A DNA stretch of 64,000 nucleotides from Talpa occidentalis. Lineage: Eukaryota; Chordata; Mammalia; Eulipotyphla; Talpidae. The stretch is from NCBI RefSeq assembly GCF_014898055.3, contig NW_023601104.1, positions 78,847,106-78,911,105 on the forward strand, written 5' to 3'. The first letter of the stretch is position 1, and every line of letters begins with the position of its first letter. Shown here piece by piece: positions 12,757-25,300 of this stretch. Position numbers and translations under genes: made by a program. The notes under the pieces were generated by a model that was not told the DNA's origin, did not search any database, and saw only the letters and a program-made list of their open reading frames with translations.

Positions 12757-13060
12757 TTTTTTTTTAATTTTTTTAAAGATTTGCATACAAGAGCTGGGGT
12801 GTGGGGGCCAGAAGTGTGGGGGCGGTGAGAGGATTCACCAAAGACAGAGTGGGGAGCAGAACAGGCAGATATACTGAAAGACACTGCTGAGGGGAGCAGC
12901 GTGAAAGACAGGAGAGGTCTGTTACAGCATGCAAGACAGGAGAGGTCTGTTGTGCCATGTGGGTCAGCTCCCTGGTCTGCCAGAGCTGGAACTCATGTTG
13001 CAGTGGCTGCTGATAGCTTCATAGTGCTGAGACTTAACCCCTTGCGCCACCAGGGAGGCC
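12757..13060 (-). mobile_element. tRNA-derived SINE with internal duplication
   Basis: Minus-strand copy flanked by CTGAAT at 12751 and 13061. An internal stretch AGACAGGAGAGGTCTGTT occurs twice (near 12906 and 12934), so this copy carries a local tandem duplication. Confidence 0.88.
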
Positions 13061-13329
13061 CTGAATATAGTCTTTTCTTATGCATTCTCATTACATGTTC
13101 ATCCTAAGTTTTCTCTCCAGAAAGTACCCATGTACAGAAATGAAACTAGTTTAAAATGGCTACTGTGATGGAAATGAGGTCTTCGGGAGCTCCAAGTGTA
13201 CTTACGGCAAATTGAATACTTAAGTGTGGTTTAGCGATTGCCTTAACAGGATCATATTTATAAGGGCATACTATTACTGCAATTTTCTGATTATGGTTTG
13301 TTTCCTTAATAAAAAAAAAAAACCTAAAT

Positions 13330-14115
13330 GTACACAAACAAATGAATCTTAAAAACAGGAATTAAAATGTCAGATAAAAAGAGTACCTAAAGAATTATTT
13401 CATTTATATAAAATCCAAGAACAGACAAAATCAGAAAGTAACTGTGGAGAGGGAAGGCAAAACTAAATTGAAGGGAACGAAAAACAACTTTTTGCTGGTC
13501 ATTTACGTAAATTAAGTCACAGCTATGAATATATCCATTCCTTAATGCCACTTAAAAATGAGGGACCACTCAAGAGAAAAATGGACAAAGGAACATCACT
13601 TAAGGAAAACTTAAAGGTTAATAATCATTCAAAATGTCACAGGTGATCATACAATAAAAATTTCAGAAGCCAGTTACTATTTATTCCTTATCAAATTAGC
13701 AAATTTTTTAAAATGATATCACTACAGGCAAAGATACATGTCTCTCAATTTCACACATTGGTAATAGAATGCAAATTAGTACAACTTTTCTATGTGGTAT
13801 GTTTTGCTCTCTTGAGAGTCCTAAAAAAATGTATACCTTGACTTGATAATTCCACTTACAGGAATCTACCTTAAGAACAAGAAAATGTATAAAAATATTT
13901 ATGTCTCTCAGTATTTAGTAATTGGAAATTTAAACAATCTAAATATAAACATTATGGAAAATGGTCATATAAATGATATATCCATTTATCCATATATTCA
14001 TGTACCCAGCTAAATTGTGTTTTCAATTAACTATGACAGCAAAATGCATGTGAAAAAACAAGTTCTGAATTAATTTATATAGTAAAAATATTCATGAGGA
14101 TTAAAAAAAAATAAA
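13330..14115 (+). mobile_element. Probable old L1 3' fragment(s)
   Basis: Degraded L1-like text (for example CATTTATATAAAATCCAAGA, then GATAATTCCACTTACAGG and TTATGGAAAATGG). Boundaries are approximate and the family was not resolved. Confidence 0.45.
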
Positions 14116-14775
14116 GAACTAGGGGCCAACATAAAACCTATCATATCTCACAAGTGTTTGGGATTTGTTGGAAGAACACAAGTGATACCCCTCACTAACT
14201 AGGTCTACTGAAGGAGAAAAAAAGACCAAAGGAATAAGAGCATTCATTAAGGAACACACCATTCATATTATTTCAGATATGAAGAGCCAACTTTATCAAA
14301 TGAAGTCAAAGTCCTTCAGGATATGCTAGACAAAGTTACAGAATTGAGTACTGTGCTAATATATACCAATCATGTTTAATTTGAGCTAGAGAAAATAATT
14401 AGATGATCTGGTGATTTTCCACAGGACTGAGCTCAGCTCTTTTACAAAGCAACAAAAGAAGGGAAAGGCACAGCAAGAAGTCAAGCCAGCAACCTGATTT
14501 CCCAGAAAATTAGTTCTTACTTGGCAAAGTCTGGCCTCATATCCTAAAGAGAAGCAGATCTCTACAAATTGAGAAGACACAAAAAATTCAAATACTTTGT
14601 AAAAGATGTATATGTTTCCTTTAGCTCCTAAGAGTTTCAAGAAAGAATTAACATCTATTAGAAACATAGGGGGAAAAAATTAAAAGACCAATTTAGAGTC
14701 AAATGTTCTATAAACAAAGAATAAATTTGTTTCAAAATGCTAAGTAAACCCTACAAGTTGTAAAGTAACTATATT

Positions 14776-15054
14776 CTTTTTTTTTTAAAAAAAGGATTTA
14801 TTTATTTATTTATTTATTTATACAGGCACTGGGTACAGTCAGAAGCGAGGGAGGGTGAGAGAATTCATGAGAGCTAGAGCAGGGAGCAGAACAGACAGAC
14901 CGACGAAATACATTGCTCAGGGGAGCAGCGGGCGGCAGGAGAGGTCTGCACGCTATGTGGGACCCTCACCGGGTGGCCGGGGATCAAACCGGAGCTGTAG
15001 AGGCTGCAGGCAGCTTCGCAGCCCAGCACTCAACCGCTACGCCACCGGGGAGGC
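14776..15054 (-). mobile_element. tRNA-derived SINE, younger type
   Basis: Minus-strand copy with an expanded TTTA run (14800-14820). The flanks GTAACTATATTCT and GTAAGTACATTCT look like a diverged duplication. Confidence 0.92.
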
Positions 15055-15075
15055 CCAGTAAGTACATTCTTGCTA

Positions 15076-15107
<32 letters not shown>

Positions 15108-15301
15108 GAGGAAAATGCCATGCTATTTCTAACCTTCAATTGGGATTACATGGAAAAAGAAAAGTTTGATATTAATAATGTTAATTCTGGATCTTAAATT
15201 TACAAGGTTAATAAATATCCTTAAAATTTTTCTCTATAATGTTTTTAAACTTCACTACAGAACAATTACTTGAAACTTCAACTTAAAAAAGCAAGCCTTA
15301 G

Positions 15302-15570
15302 GGCCTCCCTGGTGGCAAGGGGTTGAAGACGCAACCTATAAAGCTATCCGCAGCCACTGCAGCATGAGTTCCATCCCCAGTCAGGGAGACACCCACATGG
15401 TGCAGCAGACCTCTCCTGACTCTCCTGCTGCTCCCCTCAGCAGTATATTTCAGTCAGTCTGCCTGTTTTGTTCCCCACTCTGTCTCTGGTGAATCCTTTC
15501 ACCCTCCCCCCACACCTCTGGCCTGTATCTGAGTGCTTGTATTCATAAATAAATCTTTAAAAAAAAAAAA
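15302..15570 (+). mobile_element. tRNA-derived SINE, left unit of a tandem pair
   Basis: Older-type copy. Its left flank AAAAAAGCAAGCCTTAG (15285-15301) is not repeated at its own right end but after the next SINE at 15870-15886, so two SINEs share one outer target-site duplication. Confidence 0.92.
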
Positions 15571-15572
15571 GG

Positions 15573-15869
15573 GGGCCTCCCCTGCGGCGCAGTGGTTGAG
15601 CGCTGGATTGCGAGGCTACCCGCAGCCTCTGCAGCGCTGGTTCGATCCTTGGCTGCTCCCCGGCCATCTGAGGAGGATCCCACACTGCGCACAGACCTCT
15701 CCTGCTGCCCACTGCTCCCCTCAGCAGTGTACTTTGGTCCTTCTGCCTGCTGTGCTCCCCGCTCTGGCTCTGGTGAATTCTCTCGCCCTCCCGCGCTTCT
15801 GATTGTACCCAGTGCTTGTATGTATGTATCAATCAATCAATAAATAAATACATCTTTAAAAAAAAAATA
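15573..15869 (+). mobile_element. tRNA-derived SINE, right unit of a tandem pair
   Basis: Younger-type copy (GGTTGAGCGC head) that begins directly after the A-run of the previous SINE. Most likely it inserted into that A-tail. Confidence 0.93.
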
Positions 15870-16379
15870 AAAAAAGCAAGCCTTAGTATTCGATCTTCCT
15901 CCATAAAAAGGGTATGTGTAAAAATCGAAAGGAAGGCTCTTCTTAAAAGGAAATAGGTGAGTTAAAGAGGAAAAAGTGAGAAGAGACAGGGAGAAAAGAA
16001 GGGGTATAATAGAATTTGTTTCTTCTGTCAAGTCACATGCTTAAACATTTGACCCTGCTTTTCATTAAACGTTCCAATACTGAAACTTCCATGGAACAAG
16101 GGATATAGGACTGCCCAGCGACAGAAAAATGGCAGCTGCATTTCATTTAATATTCAAACATAAAGCAATGTCAGGATGAAATTATGCAATTATATATTTA
16201 AATCAGTGGGTCATTTACAGCCCCTTCTTGCAACTCTAAATTGCTTCCCTCAGCACTGTGACCCCAATTGTCACGTTAGACCAAAGGCCAACAAATTACT
16301 ATTTACTGTTTGGAAGAAATAGTAACAAAGCATAAAATTTTATTAAACTTTTTATAAAAATATACAAACGTTATAGTCT

Positions 16380-16860
16380 CAACAAAGGTTGCTGGGACAA
16401 CTGGATTCCATATGCAAAAGAATTAATGTGGGCCCCTTCTACACACTGTACACAAAAATTAACTCAAAATGGATCACAGATCTAAATGTAAAAGCTAAAA
16501 CTATAATTCTTGGAAGAAAACATAGACATACATATTTATGGCCTTGGATTAGGAAATGCTTTCTTAAATATTTTATCAAACACACAAGCAAATTAAAAGT
16601 TGGATTTCATCAAAATGAAAACACTTTTGTGCTTCAAAGAACACCATCAAGAGAGTGAAAACACAACCCACATATTGGAAGAACATATTTGTAAATCATG
16701 TATTTGATAAGGGACTTGTATCCAGAACACACAGATTTTTTTGTAACTCATATCTCAATAAAAAAAGGCAACCAAATTTTTCAAGTTGGCAAGGGATATG
16801 AATAGACATTTCCCCCGAGAAGATACACAAATGTCCAATAAACCTAAGATCAAAGGTTAA
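16380..16860 (+). mobile_element. Old L1 ORF2 fragment
   Basis: A degraded copy of the L1 ORF2 C-terminal region. A short frame at 16389-16658 reads [10 protein letters not shown] as in the L1 at 3690. It carries stops and small indels. Confidence 0.75.
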
Positions 16861-19800
16861 CCAAGTTGAATCTTAAATAAATCTAGGAGTTTTGCTTTTT
16901 TCTGTGTTCTGGCTTCCCTGACTTTGCCTTTATTCAGGAGTCAAGCAGTGTTCTACAGTTTTCAATTCCACTTCCCTTAGTAATCTGAAATTGATCGCTT
17001 ACCTTCTTCCCTAACCAAACGGGAAAAAAATCTGACAATACTCATTTTCCCAGTTAACTATATGTACAAGTTACCACAATTAAGATTTTGCTGTCTAATC
17101 AGAGAATTCAAGACTTTCATTGTGATTAGAATACAGATATCAGTAAGCAAGTGGGTGAAACAGTTTTAGTGACGAGAAAAGGGAAAGTCACTCAACCTTA
17201 ATTACAAATATAGCAGCTCCTTGGTTAATGCATTTAAGATAACTGGGACTCTCCCCTGCTGTTTAATCCAGATTCCACTGGAAAGGACAAATAGGAAGGC
17301 CTGGCTTAGTTATGATTGCTTTTGCTACGCCCAAAAGCTACAGAAGCAGAGACAAGTCCCAGCCTTTTTCTAGGTCCACATGGTCCCGCTTAGGCTCCTA
17401 TTCTCTAGAAATGGCACTTTTCAGTCTGACATGCTTTCCTGACTGGAAGAAAATAGCAAGCGGTGGAAACAGCACAAAATGAAAAATATGTTCCTGGGAG
17501 AATGTTGCAAATAGGATCATCCTCCTTTACATATGTCACTCTAGGAAAACTGCCAAGAACTGCTCACTCCTCTAGACATACTTCCTGCAGATCCTCCAGA
17601 CTCCTCCTTAAACACATGCCAGTATTCTCATTCTCCTTTAGTTTCAAATCTGATTTTGCCCCATGATTTCCAAGTTCATACTTACATTCTCAAAAATAAA
17701 CAGCAAATACCTAGTATTTAATGACAACCCAGTCTATGTCTCACATCTGAACAAATAATCTCGTTTATATAATAGTATAATCGCAAGCCTTTAATAATGA
17801 TGCTAAAACAAAATGATGTTTATTTTACTAAAACAAAATTTCTTTGCAAGTAAAAGATTTAACATAAATTCAAGATTAAAAAAATGTTTTTTATTCAATG
17901 AGCAGTTTCCTTTTTTTGTAGGCCTATCAAGGAAACATATACTAGAATGCTGAAATTGGCAGACCTCAAGATACATTTCATAGAAGTCAAAATATATTAA
18001 ACAAAATGGATGTGTTTTGGCAAGTCCAAAATAAAATGTAGTTTTTCAAGTACTCTTAAATAAAAGCTTTTTTTCAGTGATTAAGTTTACCAAAAGAACT
18101 TTTCCTAATAAAGGAATTCTCCCAGTAAACTAAAAACCTGACATAGAGGTTTTGTACTTTTACAGAACTATATTTTCAGGCACCAACATTTCCATTAGGA
18201 TACACTGAATGGGCAGCTACAGGGCAAGAAGCAAAGAAAGCAAATGAGAAGCTATTTATAAATGAAGACAAATCTACTGAAATTTAAAAATAAACTTAAT
18301 TAACCAGTGTTAATTGAACTTCCAATTTTTAAAATCATTTACCTGAATGAATTTATGTAAAATTGAGTCTCAACTGTACAGTTAGGAATGCACAGTTCTT
18401 TTGGGATTTAAAAGCCACCAGTTATTCAACTACAGATTAACAAATCTCACAGTAAAAGGAGTTGAGCAATCAGAGCTATTCATAGATAAGTATGATTAAA
18501 TTATGGGTGAATAACAAGTCAACTGAATAAAGTCCATTTATTAAAAAGCAAGTAAGTAATCAAACTGGACAATGTTCACAATTATGAAGCATGACCTTAT
18601 ATATTTTTCTCACACTCAAGTATTAAGATTCAACATTCCTCCATCAGTTGGTGAAAAATTAAAATATCTATACAAAAGTGCCCACCAAATGTACACTATT
18701 CTAAAGAAAATCCATTTTGGTGACAAGGATATTCACTTTAAGTCAACGCACGAAATTCAAAAACCTTCATCTGCAGAACCTTTGTCGCCAAAAATTAATA
18801 AATTTGTTTTGTGAAAAGGGTGCTTATGTTTTTCAACTCAAACATGCAATGAATATGTTTTGCAATCTTCCAGTCAAAAATAAAAATGCTAACAAAATAT
18901 AAAAATTTGAAACAGCTGAAACTGATTTCAGAGAGAGAAAAAAATTATCTAAAAATTCTGATGCAAAGCTAAACCAATAGCTTATTCACAGTTCCATGAA
19001 ACATTAATGAAAGGGTTATATAAATCTCCTGGATTAAAGATTTTAAAGAGAGCTGCAAGAATCTTTCAACTTTCAATACTGCTTTCTCTGTTCTTATACC
19101 CATAAAAATAAGACATAAATCAACTCTTTCTAAACATAAGCCATCTAATTTTCAATAGAAATTAAACCAAGAGCAGCACAAAATAGACATATTCTCAATA
19201 CAATTTAATGTCACAGACTACATTTAGGCCCTTCAAACAAGTTAAATTTACAATATATACCACATCCAGTTCACTCTCAAGGGAGAAAAACACCAAAACA
19301 AAAGCTCCGGCTTAATAAACTGTTTACTTAGTTGTTATGCATCTATCCCTGGTGCATTTTATCATCAAGTATTATCATCATTTCTCCCCTCTTCAAAAAA
19401 AATCTATAAATCTAAAACACAATTTAATCTGGTTCCTTTAAAAATGCTTTTGTAGTATGTGTTATATTAGTGCAAGGCCATGAAAAGCTTCAAAATTACT
19501 TTCTAAAAACAAAATATCTTTTTTTAAAATGTGTCTAATTGGGTTTTTACTTGTTTTCTGTACATGAAATGTTCTCAAACCAGTCTGTTTCGGTGTCAGT
19601 TATTTACAGCCAATATACTGTGTATAATTAGGTTATTGACAGACAATGCTTTACAGTATGGGGTATACAAGGGTACACAAGAAGGCACAAGTAAAACAAA
19701 AGTGTAGCATATTAGAAACACCACTCAAGTTCATTTCTTTGCCTCGAATTCCCTTTTTCAGGCCAATGATTCGCTATATCTAAAATGAGGCACCACAAAA

Positions 19801-20260
19801 TATGTGATAAGGCAAACATGAGAGAAACCAAATCAGAAACTGAAGAAATTTAATAGACCTAGCACCACCTGAGAAAGAATTACCATGGGGAAAAATAAAT
19901 AAATAAACCCAGTCCCTTGCTTTCCCTACTAAAAGACTGCTTTCGCTGTGTTACAGGCTCAAAAGTTTTTCAAACTCTTTGACTGTAAGTACACACATGT
20001 ACGAGAAAACTTTCCCAAAACAACACTTCTCCTTACCTAGTGCACCACCAGTCAGTTCTGTTCTATTCTCTTTATTCACAATGCTGGTGGTAACTGATAC
20101 TATAAATTAATCAAACATGATCCACAGTTTGAAAAAGAAAGGTTTAAAACAGGATATTCCTTATATTAGGATCTTTTTGGCAATTTGCCTACCTGTCTCC
20201 AGCAATGTGAAAAGGTATTTTAAGGTTGCTATACTATTACTGTTTTCATTAAAGGAAGTG
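16861..20260. other. AT-rich non-coding DNA without recognised repeats
   Basis: About 3.4 kb with no SINE insertion, unusual for this window. Open frames are at most 80 codons and show no motif. I see no exon with convincing splice sites, and no RNA gene. Confidence 0.6.
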
Positions 20261-20267
20261 GTTTGTA

Positions 20268-20412
20268 AAGTGTGGTTTGTTAACAAAAGCATCACCTGCG
20301 AGAAATGCAGTCTCAAGTCGCACCCCATACCTACTCAATCAGAAACTGTAAGTGGGATGAGCATTCACCAGCCCTCCAGGTGATTCTGATGCCAGCTAAA
20401 GCTTACAAACCA
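20268..20412. repeat. MER5-like hAT DNA transposon remnant
   Basis: Non-autonomous element with inverted ends GTGGTTTGTTAA and TTACAAACCACT, an inner CATCACCTG / CCAGGTGATTCTGATGCC and AATCAGAAACTG. This matches the MER5 pattern. Confidence 0.65.
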
Positions 20413-20639
20413 CTAATTAAAGAATTCAGGTCTGGTAGAGGAAGGTGGGGGAGGGTCCAAAGGTCTAGAGTAAAGCACTATGGATGCTTAAATGGTAACA
20501 GCTGAGAAGCTGTGAACCTAGTCCCCTAAATCATATGCAGTATTCTGAACCAATGCTACCTCAATAAACGGGGGGAGGAACCCCAGGTCACCCTACTTTC
20601 TATTTAACCACGCAGTACACAGTGCTTACTCTGATCCAG

Positions 20640-20795
20640 TCACTACTCTAAAGCTCCACAAATTTTAACTCAAGTCAAAAACAACTCTTAAGAACCATCA
20701 CATCCCTACTATACAAATGAGGAAACTTTTGCACAGAGAGATGAAATTCTCCCAGCTGTGGTGGAACTAGAATTCAAACACAAATTTGGCGAGGG
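20640..20795 (-). repeat. MIR element, reverse orientation
   Basis: Minus-strand MIR-like text: ACTATACAAATGAGGAAAC, GCACAGAGAGATGAAATTC, GGTGGAACTAGAATTCAAAC. Confidence 0.55.
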
Positions 20796-21299
20796 TGTGG
20801 TAATCTCTTCCTGACTCTGCTCAGGTCCGCAGTCCTACTCCTTTACTTCAGCTATTCCTCCCCTTTTCCCTTTCCAAATGCCTATCCTGTCGCTGTCCTT
20901 ATTTTCTAACATCAAGGCAGTCTTCCTAAAATAAATGTCCAAAGCACCAGAATGCAATTCACTTCATCTCGCTTTTAGGGCCTTTCACCTGGTGCTAGAT
21001 GGCATCTTGGCATTATGAAGTCCTTAGAATCCATTACGGCCCCACTGAATTTTTCGTATCTGCTATTCAGGCCAGTTTCCACAAGAACCCTACTCTTTCT
21101 GGGCAACTTTCTCGCTCCCCCTACTGCACCTACCCACTCTGCCTTCCTGCAAGGAAATTCTTTCTCCCCGGCCCAACCCGATGTCATTTTGCTTGATTCC
21201 TCTCCAGGATATTTCCACTTCCCAATTGGCCCCTTACCCTAGTCTCAAACCTGAGCTACTCCTGGAGGAGTTTTTCTCTTGCCCCCTGGGGAGTCTCAG

Positions 21300-22360
21300 A
21301 CCCCCCCACCACCCCCCAAAAGCTCCCAGTGAAGTCTTGGGTCTCCGAGCCCAGACCAGCGGCGGCGGACGAGCAGCCACGGCTGCTCCCCACTCTGGTC
21401 TCCGCGGGTCCCACCCGCCCAAGACCCCAGGTCCTCACCTCCGCGGGCGCCCTCCTCCCGGGGTCGGCCGCCTTTCTCAGGGGGGTCCCCAGGCCCTCCT
21501 GGCCCTTCCTCAGACGCCCTCGCTCAGACCCAGGCCGCTCCCTGTCATGGGAGACCCGGGACGCCCTCGCTCTTCCCGCCGCCCTTCTCGCCCCGACCCC
21601 GGCCACTCCCAGTTCCCCGGCCCCCCAGCTCGCCCCGCTCGGGCCGCTCCCAGGGTTCCCCGTCTCCCTCGCACCCAAGCTGCACCGGGGACCCTCGGGC
21701 GCCCTCGCACCAGGTCGTCAACGGTCACTCCGGGTCATTCCTTCACCTCTCCGGGACCCCGGCCGCGTCCGTCTCCCCAGAGAGCTACCCCGAACACACA
21801 GGTCGCCCTCCGCGCCCCACGCCCGAGCAGCAAGACGCCCCACGGGGCCGCCAGCCGGGCCCGCCCGGGGCCAGCCCCGTCCACCTCGGCGGCGCGACTC
21901 CGCGGCCGGCACCGGGCCGGTCTCCCACCAGCCCAGTCAGCGCGAACTCGCCGCCGCCCCCGCCCTGGCCCCGGCCCGACCCGGCCCGAAGTCCGGGCCC
22001 CCTTCCGCCCGCCTCCGCCTCCGGAGCGCCGGGATGGAGGTTCCGCCCCGCGACGGCCCCCCGGACTCAGGCTCGCTTCGCCCGCACTCACCTGCCGCTG
22101 CCCACGACCAACTCCACAGCCACTGCCTCTACCTCGGCCGCCAGCAGCCCCGAGCACCACCACCTCCCCCATGACAACAGGCCCGCCCTGTTTCAGACTT
22201 CCTCCCTCTCCATTGGATGCTGGGCAGCGACTCTCTGCTCTGATTGGTTCAGCTTTCCCCCCCGTCATGGCTTCTCTACCGCCCCTTTTCCTGGACCCAG
22301 TATTAGCCCCCGCCCGGACCTGGCGCGTCCTGACAAAACTTTAGTTGTAATTGGTTGATG
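21300..22360 (-). promoter_or_regulatory. NUMB: CpG island promoter, oriented to the minus strand (NUMB)
   Basis: Strongly GC- and CpG-rich block in an otherwise AT-rich region. On the minus strand CCAAT boxes (ATTGG on plus) lie at 22212-22216, 22243-22247 and 22350-22354, all upstream of the exon that ends at 22092. No TATA box is seen at a suitable distance. The island extends about 800 bp into the intron. These features suit a housekeeping-type promoter firing leftward. The NUMB assignment is by gene order and orientation; the exon is non-coding and gives no protein proof. Confidence 0.75.
22092..22175 (-). other. NUMB: Non-coding first exon, probably NUMB
   Basis: On the minus strand a GC-rich leader ends in a perfect donor, CAG at 22094-22092 followed by GTGAGTG at 22091-22085. 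No coding frame starts before the donor, so it would be 5' UTR. NUMB is a PTB-domain endocytic adaptor that antagonises Notch at the cell cortex; its first exon is untranslated in mammals. The transcription start is not visible in sequence, so the right edge (22175) is a guess bounded by the nearest CCAAT box at 22212. An unrelated leftward transcript from the same island cannot be excluded. Confidence 0.6.
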
Positions 22361-22399
22361 GTTGGTCAGTTCGAAGTTTTGATAGGCTGCTGAAAGTGT

Positions 22400-25300
22400 C
22401 TGTTAAGTAAACTGGCAAGCGCTGTGACGGCCACGGTTGGTTCAAGCCTGGGCACAGTTTGGTTGCAGAGTAGAGAGCTGGAAAGGGGCAGAAGCTCTAC
22501 TCCGAGGTTACTGGGGAAGGGTTAGCGCTTTGTTGTAGAATTCACTCTTAAAACTCATCGCCTCTTCCAGGTCGCTTCCTATAAAGAGTGGCTAGTCCCT
22601 GCTAGCTTACTCATAAGGTAGTAGTTACAAAACACCAACAATCAGGAGCTGTGTTTAAGAAGTATTTCCAAATCCCCTGATCTGGAACTTATTTTTATGT
22701 GAAATGAAAATTTCCTCCTTTATTTTCTTGAAGACCTAATGTGCCCAGTTTCCTTGAAGTCCTTTCCAGAAATCTCCATGCTAAAGGGCAAAGTACAACC
22801 GTAGAAATCATTCGTCTTCGGTTGCAATTATAAGCCTCGTTAATAAACTGAAGTGGCGTGTTGAGAGTTCTCCAGTTCCCAGGTTCACCCCCGACTGGCT
22901 CCAGCGAAATGACCATGCAGCCATCAGCTAGTTGAGACTAAATGGGGCACGGTTTACCCTTGTGGTGAGAATTCCGTTCTCCCCACCACCCAATTTGATT
23001 TTTATGTTCAGCGTTCTTAAATAACCCTACTAGATGTGTGTCAGATACTTAAAATGCTTGTCTTTTTTCTAAACCTCTCTTAGCACTCTAAATTAGAACC
23101 ATTGAATGAATTGCAGTTCTTTTCTCACGTTGGCACAATGCACCAGAATAAATGATTGCATTTTTTAAAAATTCATTTGGGTACAAATCACAGTAGGCAT
23201 TTTTGAAAAATCTGGTGTTGCTATAAAAACTCTTGTGCTCCTAGAAATATACCCATCATTAGCTTTTTGTTTTTCATTTTTCATTTCCACCCACTTTTCC
23301 TGCTCCTGCATAACAAAATGCTGGCCTAATTACTCTTCCAATTTCTCAATCAGATTTATATGTAGTTTCCTCACAATTCCACCAATGGGCCATGAAACAT
23401 ACATTCAGGAATGGACTGGGACAGGTCAAGGAGGTATTCCCCTCACAAGCATTGCTTTATGTTTGGGAACTTCCTGTGGTACCAAGACTCTGGACTAAGA
23501 AAGTTTTATGCTTTGCCTTTTCTTCTTCCTGCTAACTTTGTTTCATATATCTTCTATTAGCCCTTCTGTTCTTTGCAAAACAAATTCCAAGGAGTCTAAG
23601 ACTAAATTATTCATTATCCAGAAAAATAACCTATTTTCTAGCCTGTATTTTTAGTTATTTGAATAAACTGCATACCTCTATAACCAAACTAAGCGGAAAT
23701 TATTTCTCCAGTAACTATACATAACAATAAGGTGTCTTTTCCTGGTTATTTTCCGGAACTTTCCTCCCCCTTCTCTTATCCTCACCTTCCAATTTAGAAA
23801 TAACCTCCCCTTCAATTCAATGACTCATAAAAAGCCTCTAAAAGGAAAGTGGAAAAGCCAAAATAACTTCAGGGATGTCTGAATCATTTAGTTAAAGGAA
23901 AGCTAGGACATTGACCATGATAAGATAGAAACTAAGACAAAAGGCAAGCCTAAGCAAACATCCCATAACAAATGAAGTAACATGCAAATGTGAAGATGCC
24001 ACAGTGAGCTGGAGGTATCAGTGTGTCCTTTTAGAGCCTTTTAATATATTACCAGCAGTTTTTTTCCTCTCTAGTCTTGGCAGTGTGCCCTACCTACCAA
24101 TTTTAGAGCAAGTTAGGAAGGCAATTAATGTCCTGGCAGATAGGAAATAATAACGTCATAGGAGGGCCTGGCCATTATTATGGTACTTTGGGTAATAATG
24201 GCTTTTGCACAGCCATAGTGACTAGGTGCCACAGAGAACATAAAATTAGGCCAGCTCTCACTAAGAGAACTTGCCATCTAAGTAAAGGAACTGCACAAAA
24301 TTACTATCACAAAGCTAGAAAAATTGCTACAAAGATCAGCTATCCATTCTATTTCATACACTAAAACAATAAAAGTATTCAGAACTGGTTTTGCTCATAT
24401 ATGCTTTTACCACTCCTATTCCCTGTGAAAACCAGTCAAGAAATGTAAAATAGACATGAACAACCCAGTAAGAAGAGAGAAAATCTTGAGGAAACATTCT
24501 TTGATCCAGAAGAAGACTGTTATGTTACTGAAGCCCAAACAGTGCTGGAAAGGTTATTGCTTATACTTGATGTTTTGATTTTGTATGCACAAGTAATCTT
24601 ATAACATAATTTCTCCATCCAGCTTCTCTTTTCTTTCTGAGTTATATGCTTCTCCACCACTCTCACAGTCCCCTCTTAGAAAGCAAGAACACTGGAGTCT
24701 GTGAGTCTGCAGTTTTGTGTTGTGTGGCTGACTGTGGAGGTGGTGTAGATGCTATCTGTTACAGTCACTTGAGCAAGACCAGGATAGCAGGTATATTGAA
24801 GGCAAAAATAGCCTTTCTAAATCCTGATTAAATGGAAATGAAGGATGCAGAATGCTGTCCCAACATCTAAGGAGTAGTATGGTTTGCCTTGGGCTTCAGT
24901 GTATACTGATGAAACATTTTGCTCTTTTATTTGTTACCCCCGCTCCCTTTTTATCATATCACTTTTCAAAGGAGCAGAATCCAAGTCTTCTTTCATTTCC
25001 GTTTTGTTCCCAGGAGGCAGTCTCACCAGGGAAAACCTCCTTTGTTTGTTTGGCTTTTTGTTTGTTTATTTCCCCCTGAATTCTACACACAATTCCAAAT
25101 GAATTAGAGACACAAACACTGGTAAAGAAGAAAATCACCCCCATACATCAGAACTGCCTGCTGCTAGCTGTTGGAGGTAAGCCAAGATATTTGATAAAGA
25201 GTGGTTCCCTGAATTAGGGATCCCTGATGGTAGATGCTGACAGGTATGAAGGGGATCAGTGAGGAAGGGGGAGAGAAACAGACAGACAGACAGACAGATG

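Larger units (their letters stand above)
1..22091 (-). other. NUMB: Inferred start of NUMB intron 1
   Basis: No coding exon of a cellular gene was recognised from 1 to 21 kb on either strand. If the first exon at 22092 belongs to NUMB, this stretch is the 5' part of its long first intron. That rests on the minus-strand splice donor at 22091/22090 and on the known gene order NUMB - HEATR4/RIOX1 in mammals. It holds L1 pieces, MIR, a MER5-like element and about nine SINE copies. The acceptor of exon 2 is not in the window. Confidence 0.55.

Noticed and set aside
21181..22344. 387-codon plus-strand open frame in the CpG island
   Set aside because: Low-complexity Pro/Arg/Ala composition from GC-rich promoter DNA, no domain, and it crosses the minus-strand donor and CCAAT boxes.
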